The position numbers and the translations under genes were made by a program. Below the pieces are notes generated by a model that was not told the DNA's origin, searched no databases, and saw only the letters and a list, made by a program, of their open reading frames with translations. Of a stretch of 64,000 nucleotides of DNA, positions 9,923-21,580 are shown piece after piece (positions within the stretch are counted from its first letter, which is position 1; every line of letters starts with the position of its first letter). The DNA lies in the NCBI RefSeq assembly GCF_018812025.1, contig NC_063044.1:39848743-39912742 (forward strand). The letters run 5' to 3'. This DNA is from Megalobrama amblycephala (lineage: Eukaryota; Chordata; Actinopteri; Cypriniformes; Xenocyprididae).

Positions 9923-12900
9923 AGACAACCAATGGCCACACTTTGAAAGAGAGGAATGGGAAGTGTTAAATGAACCAAAAAATAAATAAATTAATCCAAA
10001 CCCTTGAATGCAATCATTAAGTATATCTGATTTTCTGGCGACAGCGGAGGTGAAATTAGAATCAGCCTCAGGTCAGTTACATATTCCACCGGTCAGTTCA
10101 TTCATCAGCGGCTTATCCTTGCTCCCTATTATTTTGCACCTAATTCCAAGGCATGTAAGTGTCTGGTTAGTGCTATGTCAGCCCCCTGCTGGGATCCTGT
10201 CAGAGCACACCGAAGCTCTTAATTGAATACTGTATTACCACTGTTTTCGCCGTAGGGTGCCCCCACGACACCCGAGCTCAACGGAGGCAGCCAACACGAC
10301 CCCTCTCTCCAGCCTCATTAATTACTACATCACATCCCTGCCTTCCACTCCTGTGCCGAAGGGCCCCTATCGGCAGTTCATGTAAAAGCGAGAGGATTGG
10401 AAACATCACAGAAAACTCCCTCGAATACCCAGGAGGGTCTTTCATGCTGGCCAAAGGACAGGCAAAGCAATGATAAGACCATCCCGGAAGAGGAAAGGGA
10501 ATACTGTTGACTTTAGCTATATCCTGATGGGGTTTTTTTTCATGCTTTTCACTGGCCTCATACACCTTCTGTTCTGCCACTGTGATAGAAAACAGAAGAG
10601 CCCACAGGAAGTGGTTCTGGGAACTGACCAATCGCTGCCCTTAGAGGGTCAAAGAGCTGGGAGTCGGGTGTGATGCGTCACAAACGTTCCTGTTTGGGGA
10701 CAAATGACATAATCATATCTGAACACACATCCTGCCTTTAGGTCTCACGGCCATGTATTGACCAACAGCCAGCAGATGAAGAGTATGGCGGAGCTTCAGA
10801 GACAAAAAAGGGAAAAAAAATCAATTTAGAGGGGGAAAAAATGAAGCCAAACTGGGATTATTATGCCTGGACACCTCAGGACACCTCAGGCGGTGGTTTG
10901 CTTCTCTTGTGAAATGGAAATCTACTGCAGAATTCTTGATGTACTTTAATAATAATAATAATAATATCTAGTTTTTTCCTGCAGTAGAATTCCAGTTCAC
11001 AATACTGTTACTACTAATAACAACAACAATAATAATAATATCTGTTTAGATGAATCATAGACTTTGTTTAGCTTTTATTACTGGCTTTAATGAAATCTGA
11101 TCAATTTTCTCAGACAATGTCTTCGATATCCAATGTGTCTACTTGTACATTCGTTGCTATAGTAACAATGTAAGAGTTAGCTCAATGCCAATGGACTTAC
11201 TAATACAACAACTGTTATAGTGAAAAGAGAGATAACCAAGGGAAAATTCTCCTCTACATAGTGCTGGGCAGTTTCTGCATCGCAGAAAACATATGGCTCT
11301 ACATGGTATTTGCAGTATTAAAGATAGTTAGTTTTGTGAGTTATTTATTGCTGTGTTATAAAGTTCTTACCATTAGTGCAAAAAGGGTGCGCAGTTACTA
11401 GAAGTCCACTCTCTATACACTCGACATAGCGTTCTTAATGGCCATTGAATAGATACAGCAGCTGATTCAGAGACGAACCGGTATGGCGGTTTTTGAAAAA
11501 TACATTTCTTTCTTGAAATTGAAACCAGTTTACCGTATGAACTGACATCTCTTTGAACGTACAAAAGAAAACAAAAGCAGCAGAGGGATTTTACACATTC
11601 ATGCATACTGTATACTCAAAAAATGCATATCATTCACTCTTTATATATTCACTACATAGAAGGGAATGTGACATAATTATATAAATGAAAAAGAAAACAA
11701 GTGCACTCAGGCAGAGTTCCAGACAATATTTTACAATTTATATTACATTATACGTTTACATGTTCAAGCGTTGTGTCCTGAATGATACAAAGAAACAACC
11801 TGAAACCTTGAAATATGACAACTGAGACTGAGAATAAACTTACAAGCTTACTTACAGAGACTACACATTTGGTCAGAATTGAGTTATGATGGAATTCGAG
11901 TCTTTCAGCAAAAAAAAGGTCCCCATGTCAATAGTGTAGTGATGCACAAACCACCGCTCACAAAGAAGTCACTTTCAAACCAAGCAGTATTCTGTTAGTT
12001 AACTAGCAATTCGTGTGACCTACTTTCAAAATCTGCGTGGTGAAATGTTGCGCCTTTACATTAAACGTGTTTGAATGAACTGTTATTATTAAACAAAACA
12101 ACTGTGAAAATAGATCAATATAAGCTCAATCAAAAAAGCTTTGATTCTTTTTTTTCCCAGTTTCAGCGTTGGCAAGGTTACTGCAATACGGCTGTTGGGC
12201 AAACTGAGACATGATGTGCCAAGATATGCCACAAAACAGATTTTTAGTGTCTGTGTGAGCAAAGCCATATTCTTCTTTAAAGCCCAAAAGCATATCCCCT
12301 CTCATTGTAAAATTACAAGCACTCGTTTTTCTCTTGATTCAAGTCTGTTATTCGCACAGTTTGCGCAGACATCTTTTAATTCAATTAGCTTTGACTCAGC
12401 TGAGAGACATATGTTCATCTATTGGTATGTGGCAGGGCTTCAGATATACGTGCCAGGGGAACAGACTGCACATTTGAATATTTGCGGCCACTATTCCTCC
12501 ATGTTGAGCGAGGTTTCGTGAGAGTGTCGAGGTGAGCGAGAAACAACAGGATCAGTCGGTTCAGCACTGTAGGGCCCTCTAATGAGCATCGTAGCACTCG
12601 GGATGAAAAAAAAAAAAATCTAGTAATCCACTCTGAGTACAAGGAAGCATCTTTGTTTTCAGAAGTAGTGTGAACAAAAACAAGTGCCATAAACAGCTTC
12701 AGAGGTGATATTTGTGAAAGTCCTCCATTGGAAACTGCCAACTCTCTGTGCGACTCTACCTAACTGAGAGAAGGAAGGAAGTGGAAGATCCGGATGCCAC
12801 AGTCTTCCTTTTCTCCATGTCAGCTGCAGCCACTAGATGTGAGGTCTCGGCGCACTTCTTCAAGCCTTCAGTGCTCCTGAATCTGACAAGTCCAGGCGAA

Positions 12901-13743
12901 GGCTGACAAAAGTTGTGTGACTGTTTCCTCGACATCAAACGTGCAGCAATGTGCCAGTGGTAGTGTGAGAGACAGCCCAGTGAAACAAACAGCAGACAGT
13001 GCTCTTATCCCAGAAATAGACCTGCCTCTGACTGACACCTCAGATACATCTAATGAGTGTTAGCCCATGAATATTTAATTCCTTTTCTTCTTTTTTTGTC
13101 AATTTGAGCTCAAAGGGCTCTCACAGAAACAATGGGGAAAGAAGATGTTTTAATGGGACCCTTGAATCTAGGGGCCACTCTTTTGACTTTTAAAAAATGA
13201 CTTGTTCACTAGGCAACTGCCAAATTATCTGGCCACCAATGTGCGGTATTTGGAAAAAGAGCAATTTTAAAAGGAAATGCGTTTTAATCAAGGAGAATGT
13301 GCCATCCAAATTATGCAGCCATCACAAGCTGACCTTTCACAGCTTTTTTTAACATTGAAATTAAACAAATATACCTCACAGCATTCCCTTATTCAAAAAC
13401 TGCCTTTCATCACATATAGTCTGATTAACTAAAAATTGCATATACCGTTTGTGTGCATAGAAGTTTTCATGTAAAACATTTTTCACAGGTGCATATGCAC
13501 ATATTTGAATTCACACCCTTGATGAAATATTGATGAATCTGTATTATTCTAGATGAGGAAGAGTGGGTCTATAAAAAGTAATTGCAAAACATGAATCTAA
13601 ATGAAGGGGGGGATGGGTGTTACGATTATTTGATGAATAGAAAGTTAAAAATTGTATTATTATAAAAGTCTTTTCTGTCATTAATGCATCCTTGTTGAAT
13701 AAAAGTATCAATTTCTTTTAAAAAAATCAGTTTTCAATTAGTT
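9923..13743. other. Single-copy-looking non-coding DNA
   Basis: No transposon ends are seen. 10000-10700 is more GC-rich than its surroundings and could hold conserved elements. Open frames here (such as 10278-10631 minus, 12141-12521 plus) have no domain I recognise. No exon boundaries can be supported. Confidence 0.4.
10948..11041. repeat. Two short AAT/AAC microsatellite tracts
   Basis: An AAT tract at 10948-10966 and an AAC then AAT tract at 11019-11041, about 50 bp apart. Confidence 0.9.
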
Positions 13744-14501
13744 TAGGGACTAATTCTCACTATTAACTAGTTGCTTATTAAAGGTGCTATAGAGGATCTT
13801 TTCGTCGACTGAGAAACCAAAGACTGTTACTGAGTTTTTGAAATGAACACATGCGTAAGAACAGCCCCCCTCCTTAACAGCTCATTTCGAGGGAACGCCT
13901 CCCAAAACTTGTGCACGAGTATTGGAACACGAGTGTTTGTTTACCACCGGCATTCGCTGTGTCGTGTTAGTGGATTCATTATGTCGGACTCACCGCAGGT
14001 AACTCATAATCTGCAGTTGTTACTCCTGACAAAAACATTGCATGCGGCGCCTGTGGAGTGTGGAAAGTTACTGGAGCGCGCAGTCGCGCACGTCTCTCAC
14101 AAGGAACGTAATGGCAGTGATTGACAAGCCAGAGGGCCAATCGTTTATGCGATGATCACACAAACGATTGGCTTTTAAGGCCCTACCTCGTGCACAGATG
14201 ATGTATATTGATATTATTCCTTTCAGTGCACCTAATAAATAGTCTTTTATCAGTTAGTAAAGACAGTTTCAAGTAATATTGCAAAAATGTATAAAACAAA
14301 ACATCCTCTATAGCACCTTTAACTTGCATATTACCAGTATATTGGCTTTTTAATAGTACTTATAAAGCATATATTAATGCCTTATTCTGAATGAACATAT
14401 TCTACATTCCTAATCCTACCCAATACTTAAACTTAACAACTACTTTACTAACTATTAATAAGCAGTAAATAGGAGTTTACTGAGGCAAAAGTCGTAGTTA
14501 A
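13744..14501. mobile_element. GGTAACAC-type transposon, second copy, split by a TTAA element
   Basis: The left part ACTAATTCTCACTATTAACTAGTTGCTTATTA and the right part ACTTGCATATTACC..CTAATCC..AAGCAGTAAATAGGAG follow the same order as the complete copy at 62872-63091. The TTAA element at 13782-14318 separates them. Another TTAA-type element begins exactly where the backbone breaks off on the right (14498-14501). Confidence 0.75.
13778..14322. mobile_element. 537-bp TTAA-flanked MITE with intact ends
   Basis: The body is 13782-14318 between two TTAA sites (13778-13781 and 14319-14322). The terminal inverted repeats are 21 bp with one mismatch, and the outer 16 (AGGTGCTATAGAGGAT) are exact. 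The interior is relatively CpG-rich. A 93-codon frame (13843-14124) shows no motif. Near-perfect ends suggest a fairly recent insertion. Confidence 0.92.
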
Positions 14502-14800
14502 AGGCCCGCTGAAGTGTCTAGGAACACACAGCATTATTCACTGTGTTGATGTAATTTCAACTAAAACAGGAAGACAGGGCAGGACATATGAAACAGCTCC
14601 GCCTATATTTTAAAATAGCCGATAACGTTTTGTTTATACCACAGCTCGGCCAGAGCCATTAAACTTGGTAAAACCTCAGTTTCCTTCTAATCTCTAACCA
14701 TTTCTCCTCCTAATCTCCTCTATATCACTTTAAAATACAGCATTCTGTGCAGGATTTAAATGTGTCCGATACCGTTTGTGGATATTAATTCCAATGTATA
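14498..14800 (+). mobile_element. 5' part of another TTAA-type element
   Basis: TTAA (14498-14501) is followed by AGGCCCGCTGAAGTG, which resembles the end of a common fish TTAA element. The interior continues with CAGGAAGACAGGGCAGG and CAGCTCCGCCTATATTTT. I cannot find the matching right end, so the right boundary is a guess and the element may be truncated. Confidence 0.5.
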
Positions 14801-17800
14801 ATTAAATTTTACATTTAAATTTCGTACAGTACATGGTCTCTGCATGAAAAGGTTTTTTTTTTTTTCACACAAATAAGATTTATTTCCAGTTAAAAACTAA
14901 AAACAAGCCAAGGAGCTTTTGAATACTCTTTGGTACTGTGGTTCTTTTCACAGGCTTAAAGCTTGAAAATAAAATTTCTTCTATAAATTATACAAAATAG
15001 TGAAACTATATAAAAAAATAATTAACCATAACGCTGAAACGTTTTTGAATTAATGAATGTTAAAAAAATCTAATTGCTGAATTTGTGTAAAAGGGTTCCA
15101 GTTCCAAACTGCTTCCATTTAATGAATAACATTAATAATCTATTTGTGAATAACATGTTGTTTGTTCGTTGTAAATACATATCAAACTCACCAAGCAAAG
15201 ACAAAAGCCTATTATTCCTCTGGGGAATTTCTGAACTACTCACAGAAAACTACCATTTTATGAAATAAAGCAATTGGTCTTGTTAGATTTTCTGCAATTC
15301 AAGTTAATAAAAGATTCTTTGCTGTTCATGTAGGGATACATAACAAATATGCTAGCAGTATGTAAACTAGCAGCCATTCCTTTGATATTGACTTTGATAA
15401 GAGATGCCTTTTAGCTTTGAACGCTGTAATTGTCTGCACTCACCATATAATCATCTGTTATGCTGACAAGCTAATTACTCGGTAAATGTCAATCAAAACC
15501 ACAACAGACAGTAAGAGATTAAACAGCCATGATGTTAACATTAACAGTCAGTAATATCTAAGGATCCTTTGTTAATTTGTGCTGTGCTGAAACTGAGTTA
15601 GCACAGCAGGAGAATATCAAGCATGATTTTTCCCCCAAGTACTCTCGGAGCAAACAGCGTGTGAAACGCTGCTGTTATGCAACACGGTTGAAGTGTTCTT
15701 AAAGCTCAACTCAAATTACTTTGATAAAACGAGGGACATTCAAAGAAACTATCCATGTTTTGCCAGCAAACTGTATACTGACGCCGCACACCTGCTCTCT
15801 GCCCTCCGATACTTTCTCAATCTGCATGTCTGCTGAATTAAAGAGACTGCAGGATGAACCAAGGGATTGCTGTTGGCCGTATGCTACAGCAAAAGTCATT
15901 TCTGTTGCTCCTTAGATGATGAAAAGTGCAAGAAAGAGTTTATAACAGGAAGTTTGCATCTGACACATCATCGATTCTATGATTCAGTGTACTGAATTAC
16001 CTTCATGCCAGCTCGGTGGGCTTTACAAATGACAAGGACTCGGGGGATACATATAGCCCAAAGCCAAGACTAAAGGAAGAACAAAATGGACTTGGCTGCA
16101 GAGGAAAGAATGGATCATTTTGTCATCTTGTTTCTCTGTAAGCCATAGCCATGCTCTGTAATGAAAGAGTTGACCATTGCTCTCACCTCAACACTCTTTC
16201 TTAGTGCACTCAGGGGAGCGGAGACAAAGAAAACTGTTGAACTAGGTATGAGTCGGTGAATCTAGGGAAAAATTCATATTTATGAGTGGCTCAGCAAAGA
16301 AAGGAGAGCACTCAATTCCTCTCAGCATAAGCTACCTGTTTTTCGAAACCCTCTGAGATGTACATGGGCACTGATTTCAATAAACGCAACACGAGAGGAA
16401 CAATGTGATGGTCTAATTCAAATCATTTTCATGCATTTGGCAGAAGCATTCACCCAAAATGCATTCAATAAAATGAGATGTGGTCCATTTACTGTTTATT
16501 TTTGCAGGACTACTGAAATCCTTTCATTTCAGTAGAAATCTTTTTGATCTTGAATTTCACGTGAGGTGGTCACACAAATTTGCGTGCTGACCAACAGAAA
16601 GAGATTTTGCTGCAAGGGGAAGTTACTATGAGAGCACATGATGTGCACGTATAAATCATTTATAATAAATACTACAATATTACATAAATAAGAATTGTCA
16701 ATTCTGATTTCATGGTGGCTCCTAAATTCACTTGCAGCATTTAAAATGTTTGGTTTCAGTTTTTAGTGTTCTATTTTTAATTTATTTAGACCAGAGTAGT
16801 AGGATGAGAATTTTTCATATCTGCCATCGGTTGTTGGCTGTAACATGAAAATAATTAATACTTTTCTGGCCGATGCAGATTTTTTTATATCGGTGTATCC
16901 CTAATGTCCAAGGACTACAGATGAAAAATAGCCTTTGGTGAAGTCTGGCTCATTAGAGTAATGTTTATTAATGTCCACTTTTCCAGTTAAATAAACTGAC
17001 AAATAAAAAATCAAAGAACTGAGGTGTCACAAACGATTGCTAAATGAATGGGTTTTTCTACATCTTCACCGAGCCACTTTGCAATGGAGTGAATGCCCAG
17101 CATTCCTATGCAGTAACAGTCTACAAGCAACCCCAGTCATCCCGAAGTTATCTTTCTGCCTCCGTCTGGCAGCATGTGGCAACGCTGGGAGGTCACGGAT
17201 TAAGAAAACCCAAACAGAATTCAGTGTGATGCTGGCAAGAAACTGAGCACTCTCCCTATAGGCCCAAAAAAAATGGGCAGCTCATGAATATGCATGGAAC
17301 CTGAGAAAATCCCTCACAGACTGAAAGGAGACTTCTCTGGAACGAGGTAGAAAAAGACAGATGGAGAAATACAGCACATATTGCGCAACCATATATTTCC
17401 GAGGAGACAGTCTCTACTTCTCGTACCACATGATAACAAATCGAAGGGTTTTGAGGCCATTAGTATTAACATTTGAATGTTGGCGATAACTTTTGTGAGA
17501 TGTTGCGGTGTGCCTTTGAAGCATAAAGAAAAGTTAATCGGTAGTCAAGAACTAAATATATGGATCATAGAGGTGTATATATCATATGGAAGAGCGCAGC
17601 CCATTCGCCATAAACACAGACAATTGCCCTCCACCTCGAGCTCCTCATGAATAAATGCAAAAGTTTTTATGTTATGCCGTGGTATGACTTTGAGTGGCTC
17701 AATGGTATTGCGGCTCAGGTAGACATCACTCGAGCCAATTTCCTGACATCAGTTCTAGCACAGTGTCACATCTTGTTACTCTCTCATGACACTAAAAAGC

Positions 17801-19042
17801 TGTTGGGATATGGCAGAAATATAACACATCTTTCAACAGACCAGATGCTTCAGAATCCTTTTTTTCCAAGGGTGCTTTACTTTCGCCTACCAGAGAAAGA
17901 ATCACAAGCAAGGTAAATCTATTTGATAGAATTGGTAATTGTGTGGTGCGCCTTGCAGTGTTGCTAAGAGCCAAAATGGATGGGTACCGTCAGCTCCTCT
18001 CTGTCATGCTGTCAGTTGTCCAAAGCCCCGGGGACCAGGGCCTCCTACTGACTCATTTCCATAGCCGCGCTCATGCAGGTAAGGCTGGAAGGGGGAGGTA
18101 GGATGGGTGAGGTAAGCAGACACACCGGAGCTCGGCCAGTGCTCCCAGGTGGAATTAAGCAAGCCGGGCAGGTCTGCCCAAGGTAAGTGAAAAACCTGTT
18201 AGGAATCTGCATGAACAAGGCCGGCTATGGATTTGTAAATCATCCCTGCCCTTGCTGATCAACCACAGCGAGTAAATGTCATACGGCAGCTTGTACTTTC
18301 ATTCTCCTTGCCTCCAGAAATGAAACAGCAAGTATTGTGCAGAGAGCGTACACGCATATCTACGTGCCAACAGAAGAACATACAGACTGGGTTCGGAAAA
18401 AATAAAACAAGTGAAGCAGTGTGAGGACTGCACTTAGCTGTTGATAAGGCAACAAAGGAAAAGTTTTTGAGAAGAATTGACTAAAGTATTGATGCTTGAG
18501 GCAACACTTTAAAAACATGGAAGACTGTGTTTTTCCACTGTACACAATATCTATACACCCGAGTGAATCTCATGAAAGCATGTCCAGGCCACATTTCACT
18601 CCAAAACGAAAAGAAAAACAAATTTTGCATAAAGAGAAATTGATGGAAATGATGCCCATTAAGATTGGCCTTGTGACATTATTTTCATGACAACTGAAAA
18701 CATTTCCACCTTAAATTGTAATTTTTGCTTTTTGTTCTCAATTATTAGGTAAAATTATATTATAAAATTATAATTTAAAATATTTGGAATATTATTAGAA
18801 ATATTAATGTATTTCATTTAAAGTATTTACATCATTTATAAATAGTTGTTTTTTTAGTAAAATAATATATATACACACCATGTGAATTAACTTTTATTTC
18901 TATTTATTTAGCATAATCATAAGAATTAGGGTAGAATTGGGATTCTAAAATTGTACAGGGAAATATTTAGAAAATTTTTAATGAAAATAAAATATTTAAA
19001 TATTTTATAACTATTTAATTTTCAGTACACATACCATAAACA

Positions 19043-19044
<2 letters not shown>
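14801..19044. other. Single-copy-looking non-coding DNA
   Basis: No repeat ends are visible except a possible hAT-like end (..ATCGGTGTATCCCTAA) near 16890-16905. 17990-18260 is GC-richer and contains three good plus-strand splice-donor matches, at 18079, 18112 and 18183, but no frame or acceptor that makes a convincing exon. Confidence 0.4.

Positions 19045-19099
<55 letters not shown>
19045..19099. repeat. (TA)n microsatellite
   Basis: An uninterrupted TA tract of about 27 units, abutting the AGGGGTGTAAT end of the next element. Confidence 0.95.
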
Positions 19100-19101
<2 letters not shown>

Positions 19102-19655
19102 GGGTGTAATGGTATTCCTCCCGAACTGTCAAGGTACATACAGTCAGACGACGAATACAGTCAGTCACAGGCGATCCACACTCCAATCAAGAAGGGGCAT
19201 GTGCGTTAATGTACAAGTAAGTATTTTAAGTAGTTCCCACTGTTATAATGAGGGGAATAGTGGGCAGACATCATCCAGACGAGCTAGACAGAAAAAGTCT
19301 ACACGAGTGCAAAAACTCATCTCTTTATTTTATTTTTATTTTTCATTATTCTATTTATTTTGTACTTTTAAAAAAGCATCTAACAAGAGATGCTTTTCAG
19401 TTTTGTAGCTGACTGTGACCAAATAACTTTTGTTCTTTATCAGCCCAAAAAAAAAACAAATGTCCTATGCAAGAGTACATTCTGTTTACTTCTTAGTGCT
19501 TAATACACTAAAGGAGGCTGTACTGTACCAACTACCAACTCTAATTTGCACTACTGTGTACAAAATAAATAAAAAGAAACCTACCATTGGGGATTTGTTG
19601 CTTTTTCCTGTTGTACTGAACCCGTATCGAAACATGATCCCAAAACCAAGGTATA
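19100..19655. mobile_element. Diverged hAT-like element related to 5751-6790
   Basis: It starts AGGGGTGTAATGGTA directly after the TA tract. The right side has GAACCCGTATCGAAACATGATCCCAAAACCAAGGTA, which corresponds to the subterminal CGGTACGTACCTCGG..TTTTG region of the related element in reverse, but the outermost right end is missing. No coding capacity. Confidence 0.6.
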
Positions 19656-19671
19656 TTATGCTTCTTAACCA

Positions 19672-19672
<1 letters not shown>

Positions 19673-19700
<28 letters not shown>
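19673..19700. repeat. (TG)14 microsatellite
   Basis: A pure TG tract ending exactly at the TA that begins the next MITE. Confidence 0.95.
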
Positions 19701-19704
<4 letters not shown>

Positions 19705-20147
19705 AAGAGTTTGGTTCCAAAAAGGCCATTTTCAAAAAAGTTGAGTTTCCGCCAAAATCAGTATTGTATCTGGTCAGTTTTGAAAAGTCATTCATTAATT
19801 TTGCGCAAAATGTGATATCCATCATGTTATTCTCCCTCTCTTTCCAAAACGCGACAAACACTTTTTCAATTTGAAAAATAACCTTTATATTAATGGATTA
19901 ATTGCATTTTGAAAAAAAAAAAAAAAAAAGTGTTATAGATTTATTGCATTTTGGGAAAAAAATAATCAGTTTTTATAATAAACCTTTTAAAATCAAAATG
20001 TAGATTTTAATTTTTAATGTTTTTATAACCAAAAGATCCTATGTGAAAGTTTGAAACAGAAAATTGTGTTTTTCATCTTGCCACTTTCTTGGTAAAGAAA
20101 ACAAATTAATCAAAATGAAGTTATTGTGTTTTGGAACCAAACTCTTC

Positions 20148-20150
<3 letters not shown>
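19701..20150. mobile_element. 450-bp mariner-type MITE between two microsatellites
   Basis: The ends are exact 22-bp inverted repeats (19701-19722 and 20129-20150, starting TATGAAGAGTTTGGTTCC) that include the TA dinucleotide at both borders. TA at the borders is the target used by Tc1/mariner elements. The left neighbour is (TG)14 and the right neighbour is (TA)n, suggesting insertion into a mixed dinucleotide tract. The interior is AT-rich with an A18 run (19912-19929) and no coding capacity. Confidence 0.9.

Positions 20151-20153
<3 letters not shown>

Positions 20154-20210
<57 letters not shown>
20154..20210. repeat. (TA)n microsatellite
   Basis: About 28 TA units. The Tc1-like element begins at its right edge, consistent with TA-targeted insertion. 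Confidence 0.95.
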
Positions 20211-20214
<4 letters not shown>

Positions 20215-21580
20215 ATTCACAGCGCTTCACTTTTTCCACATTTTGGTGTGTTACGGCCTCATTCCAAATGGGATTCAATTATTTTTTTTTCCTCAATTCT
20301 ACAAACAATACCCCATAATGACAACGTGAAAGTCTTCGAGTCTTTGAGTATGATGCTACAAGCTTGGCACACCTATTTTTGGGCAGTTTCTCCCATTCGT
20401 CTTGGCAGGACCTCTCAAGCTCCATCAGTCTGGATGGGGAGCGTCGGTGCACAGCCATTTTCAGATCTCTCCAGAGTTGTTCAATCGGGTTCAAGTCTAA
20501 GCTCTGGCTGGACCACTCAAGGACATTCACAGAGTTGTACCGTAGCCACTCCTTTGTTATCTTGGCTGTGTGTTTAGGGTCATTGTCCTGTTGGAAGATG
20601 AACCTTCGCCCCAGTCTGAGGTCCAGAGCGCTCTAGAGCAGGTTTTCATCAAGGATATCTCTGTACATTACTGCATTCATCTTTCCCTCGATCCTGACTA
20701 GTCTCCCAGTACCTGCCACTGAAAAACATCCCCACAGCATGATGCTGTCACCACCATGCTTCACTGTAGGGATGGTATTGACCAGGTGATGAGTGGTGCC
20801 TGGTTTCCTCAGGACATGACGCTTGCTGTTCAGGCCAAAGAGTTCAATCTTTGTTCATCTCATGGTCTGAGAGTCCTTCAGGTGCCTTCTGGCAATCTCC
20901 AGGCGAGCGGTCATGTGTCTTTTACTGAGGAGTGGCTTCCGTCTGGTCACTCTACCATACAGGCTTGATTAGTGAAGTGCTGCAGAGATGATTGTTCTTC
21001 TGGAAGGTTCTCCTCTCTCCAGAGAGAAACGCTGGAGCTCTGTCAGAGTGACCATCGGGTTCTTGGTCACCTCCCTAACTAAGGCCCCTCTCCCTCGATC
21101 GCTCAGTTTGGCCGGGCGGCCCACTCTAGGCAGAGTCCTGGTGGTTCCAAACTTCTTCCATTTACGGATGATGGAGGCCACTGTGCTCACTGGGACCTTC
21201 AATGCTGCAGAAATTTTCTTCTGTACCCTTCCCCAGATCTGCGCCTCGATACAATCCTGTCTCGGAGGTCTACAGACAATTCCTTGGTCTTCATGGCTTT
21301 GTTTGTACTCTGACATGCACTGTTAACTGTGGGACCTTGTATAGACAGGTATGTACCTCTCCAAATCATGTCCAATCAACTGACTTTACCAAAGGTGGAC
21401 TCCATTCAAGTTGCAGAAACATCTCAAGGATGATCAGTGGAAACAGGAAGCACCTGAGCTCAATTTTGAGTGTCATGGCAAAGGCTTTGAATACTTATGT
21501 ACATGTGATTTTTTCGTTTTTTACTTTGAATAAATTTGCAAAGATTTCAAACAAACTTCTTTCACGTTGTCATTATAGGT
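20211..21580 (-). mobile_element. Tc1-like transposon, damaged at both ends
   Basis: The left end begins AAGTATTCACAGCGCTTCAC and keeps about 120 bp of terminal repeat up to ..ATGACAACGTGAAAG. There it jumps straight into the 3' end of the transposase, so the inner left repeat and the last codons are deleted. On the right the inner half of the repeat is present (..CTTTCACGTTGTCATTATAGG, complementary to the left 20312-20332 region) but the outer ~90 bp is lost. The two remaining halves overlap only around CCATAATGACAACGTGAAAG. The element cannot mobilise itself. Confidence 0.93.
20338..21294 (-). pseudogene. Tc1/mariner-type transposase pseudogene (DD34E family)
   Basis: The reading direction is minus. 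The likely original start codon is at 21294-21292. The N-terminal third shows the paired-like DNA-binding region (KKISAALKVPVSTVASIIRK, then KWKKFGTTRTLPRVGRPAKL with the GRP linker motif, then TELQRFSLERGEPSRRT). The catalytic part keeps FIFQQDNDPKHTAK, whose first D in DND is the usual second catalytic aspartate, and DLNPIEQLWRDLK, whose E is the usual third acid. Breaks: two extra bases near the N-terminus shift the frame, an in-frame TAG replaces a glutamine codon at 20635-20633 (NLL*SALDLRLGRRF), and the C-terminus is fused to terminal-repeat sequence by a deletion at about 20333-20340. Related fish transposases are near 340 residues, so most of the gene is present but dead. Identification is from conserved motifs and is firm; the exact subfamily is not. 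Confidence 0.95.

Noticed and set aside
12141..12521. 126-codon plus-strand frame
   Set aside because: No recognised motif, and the overlapping minus-strand frame is of similar length. No splice-site context.
19541..20329. Open frames of repeated CV or YI residues
   Set aside because: They are translations of the TG and TA microsatellites.
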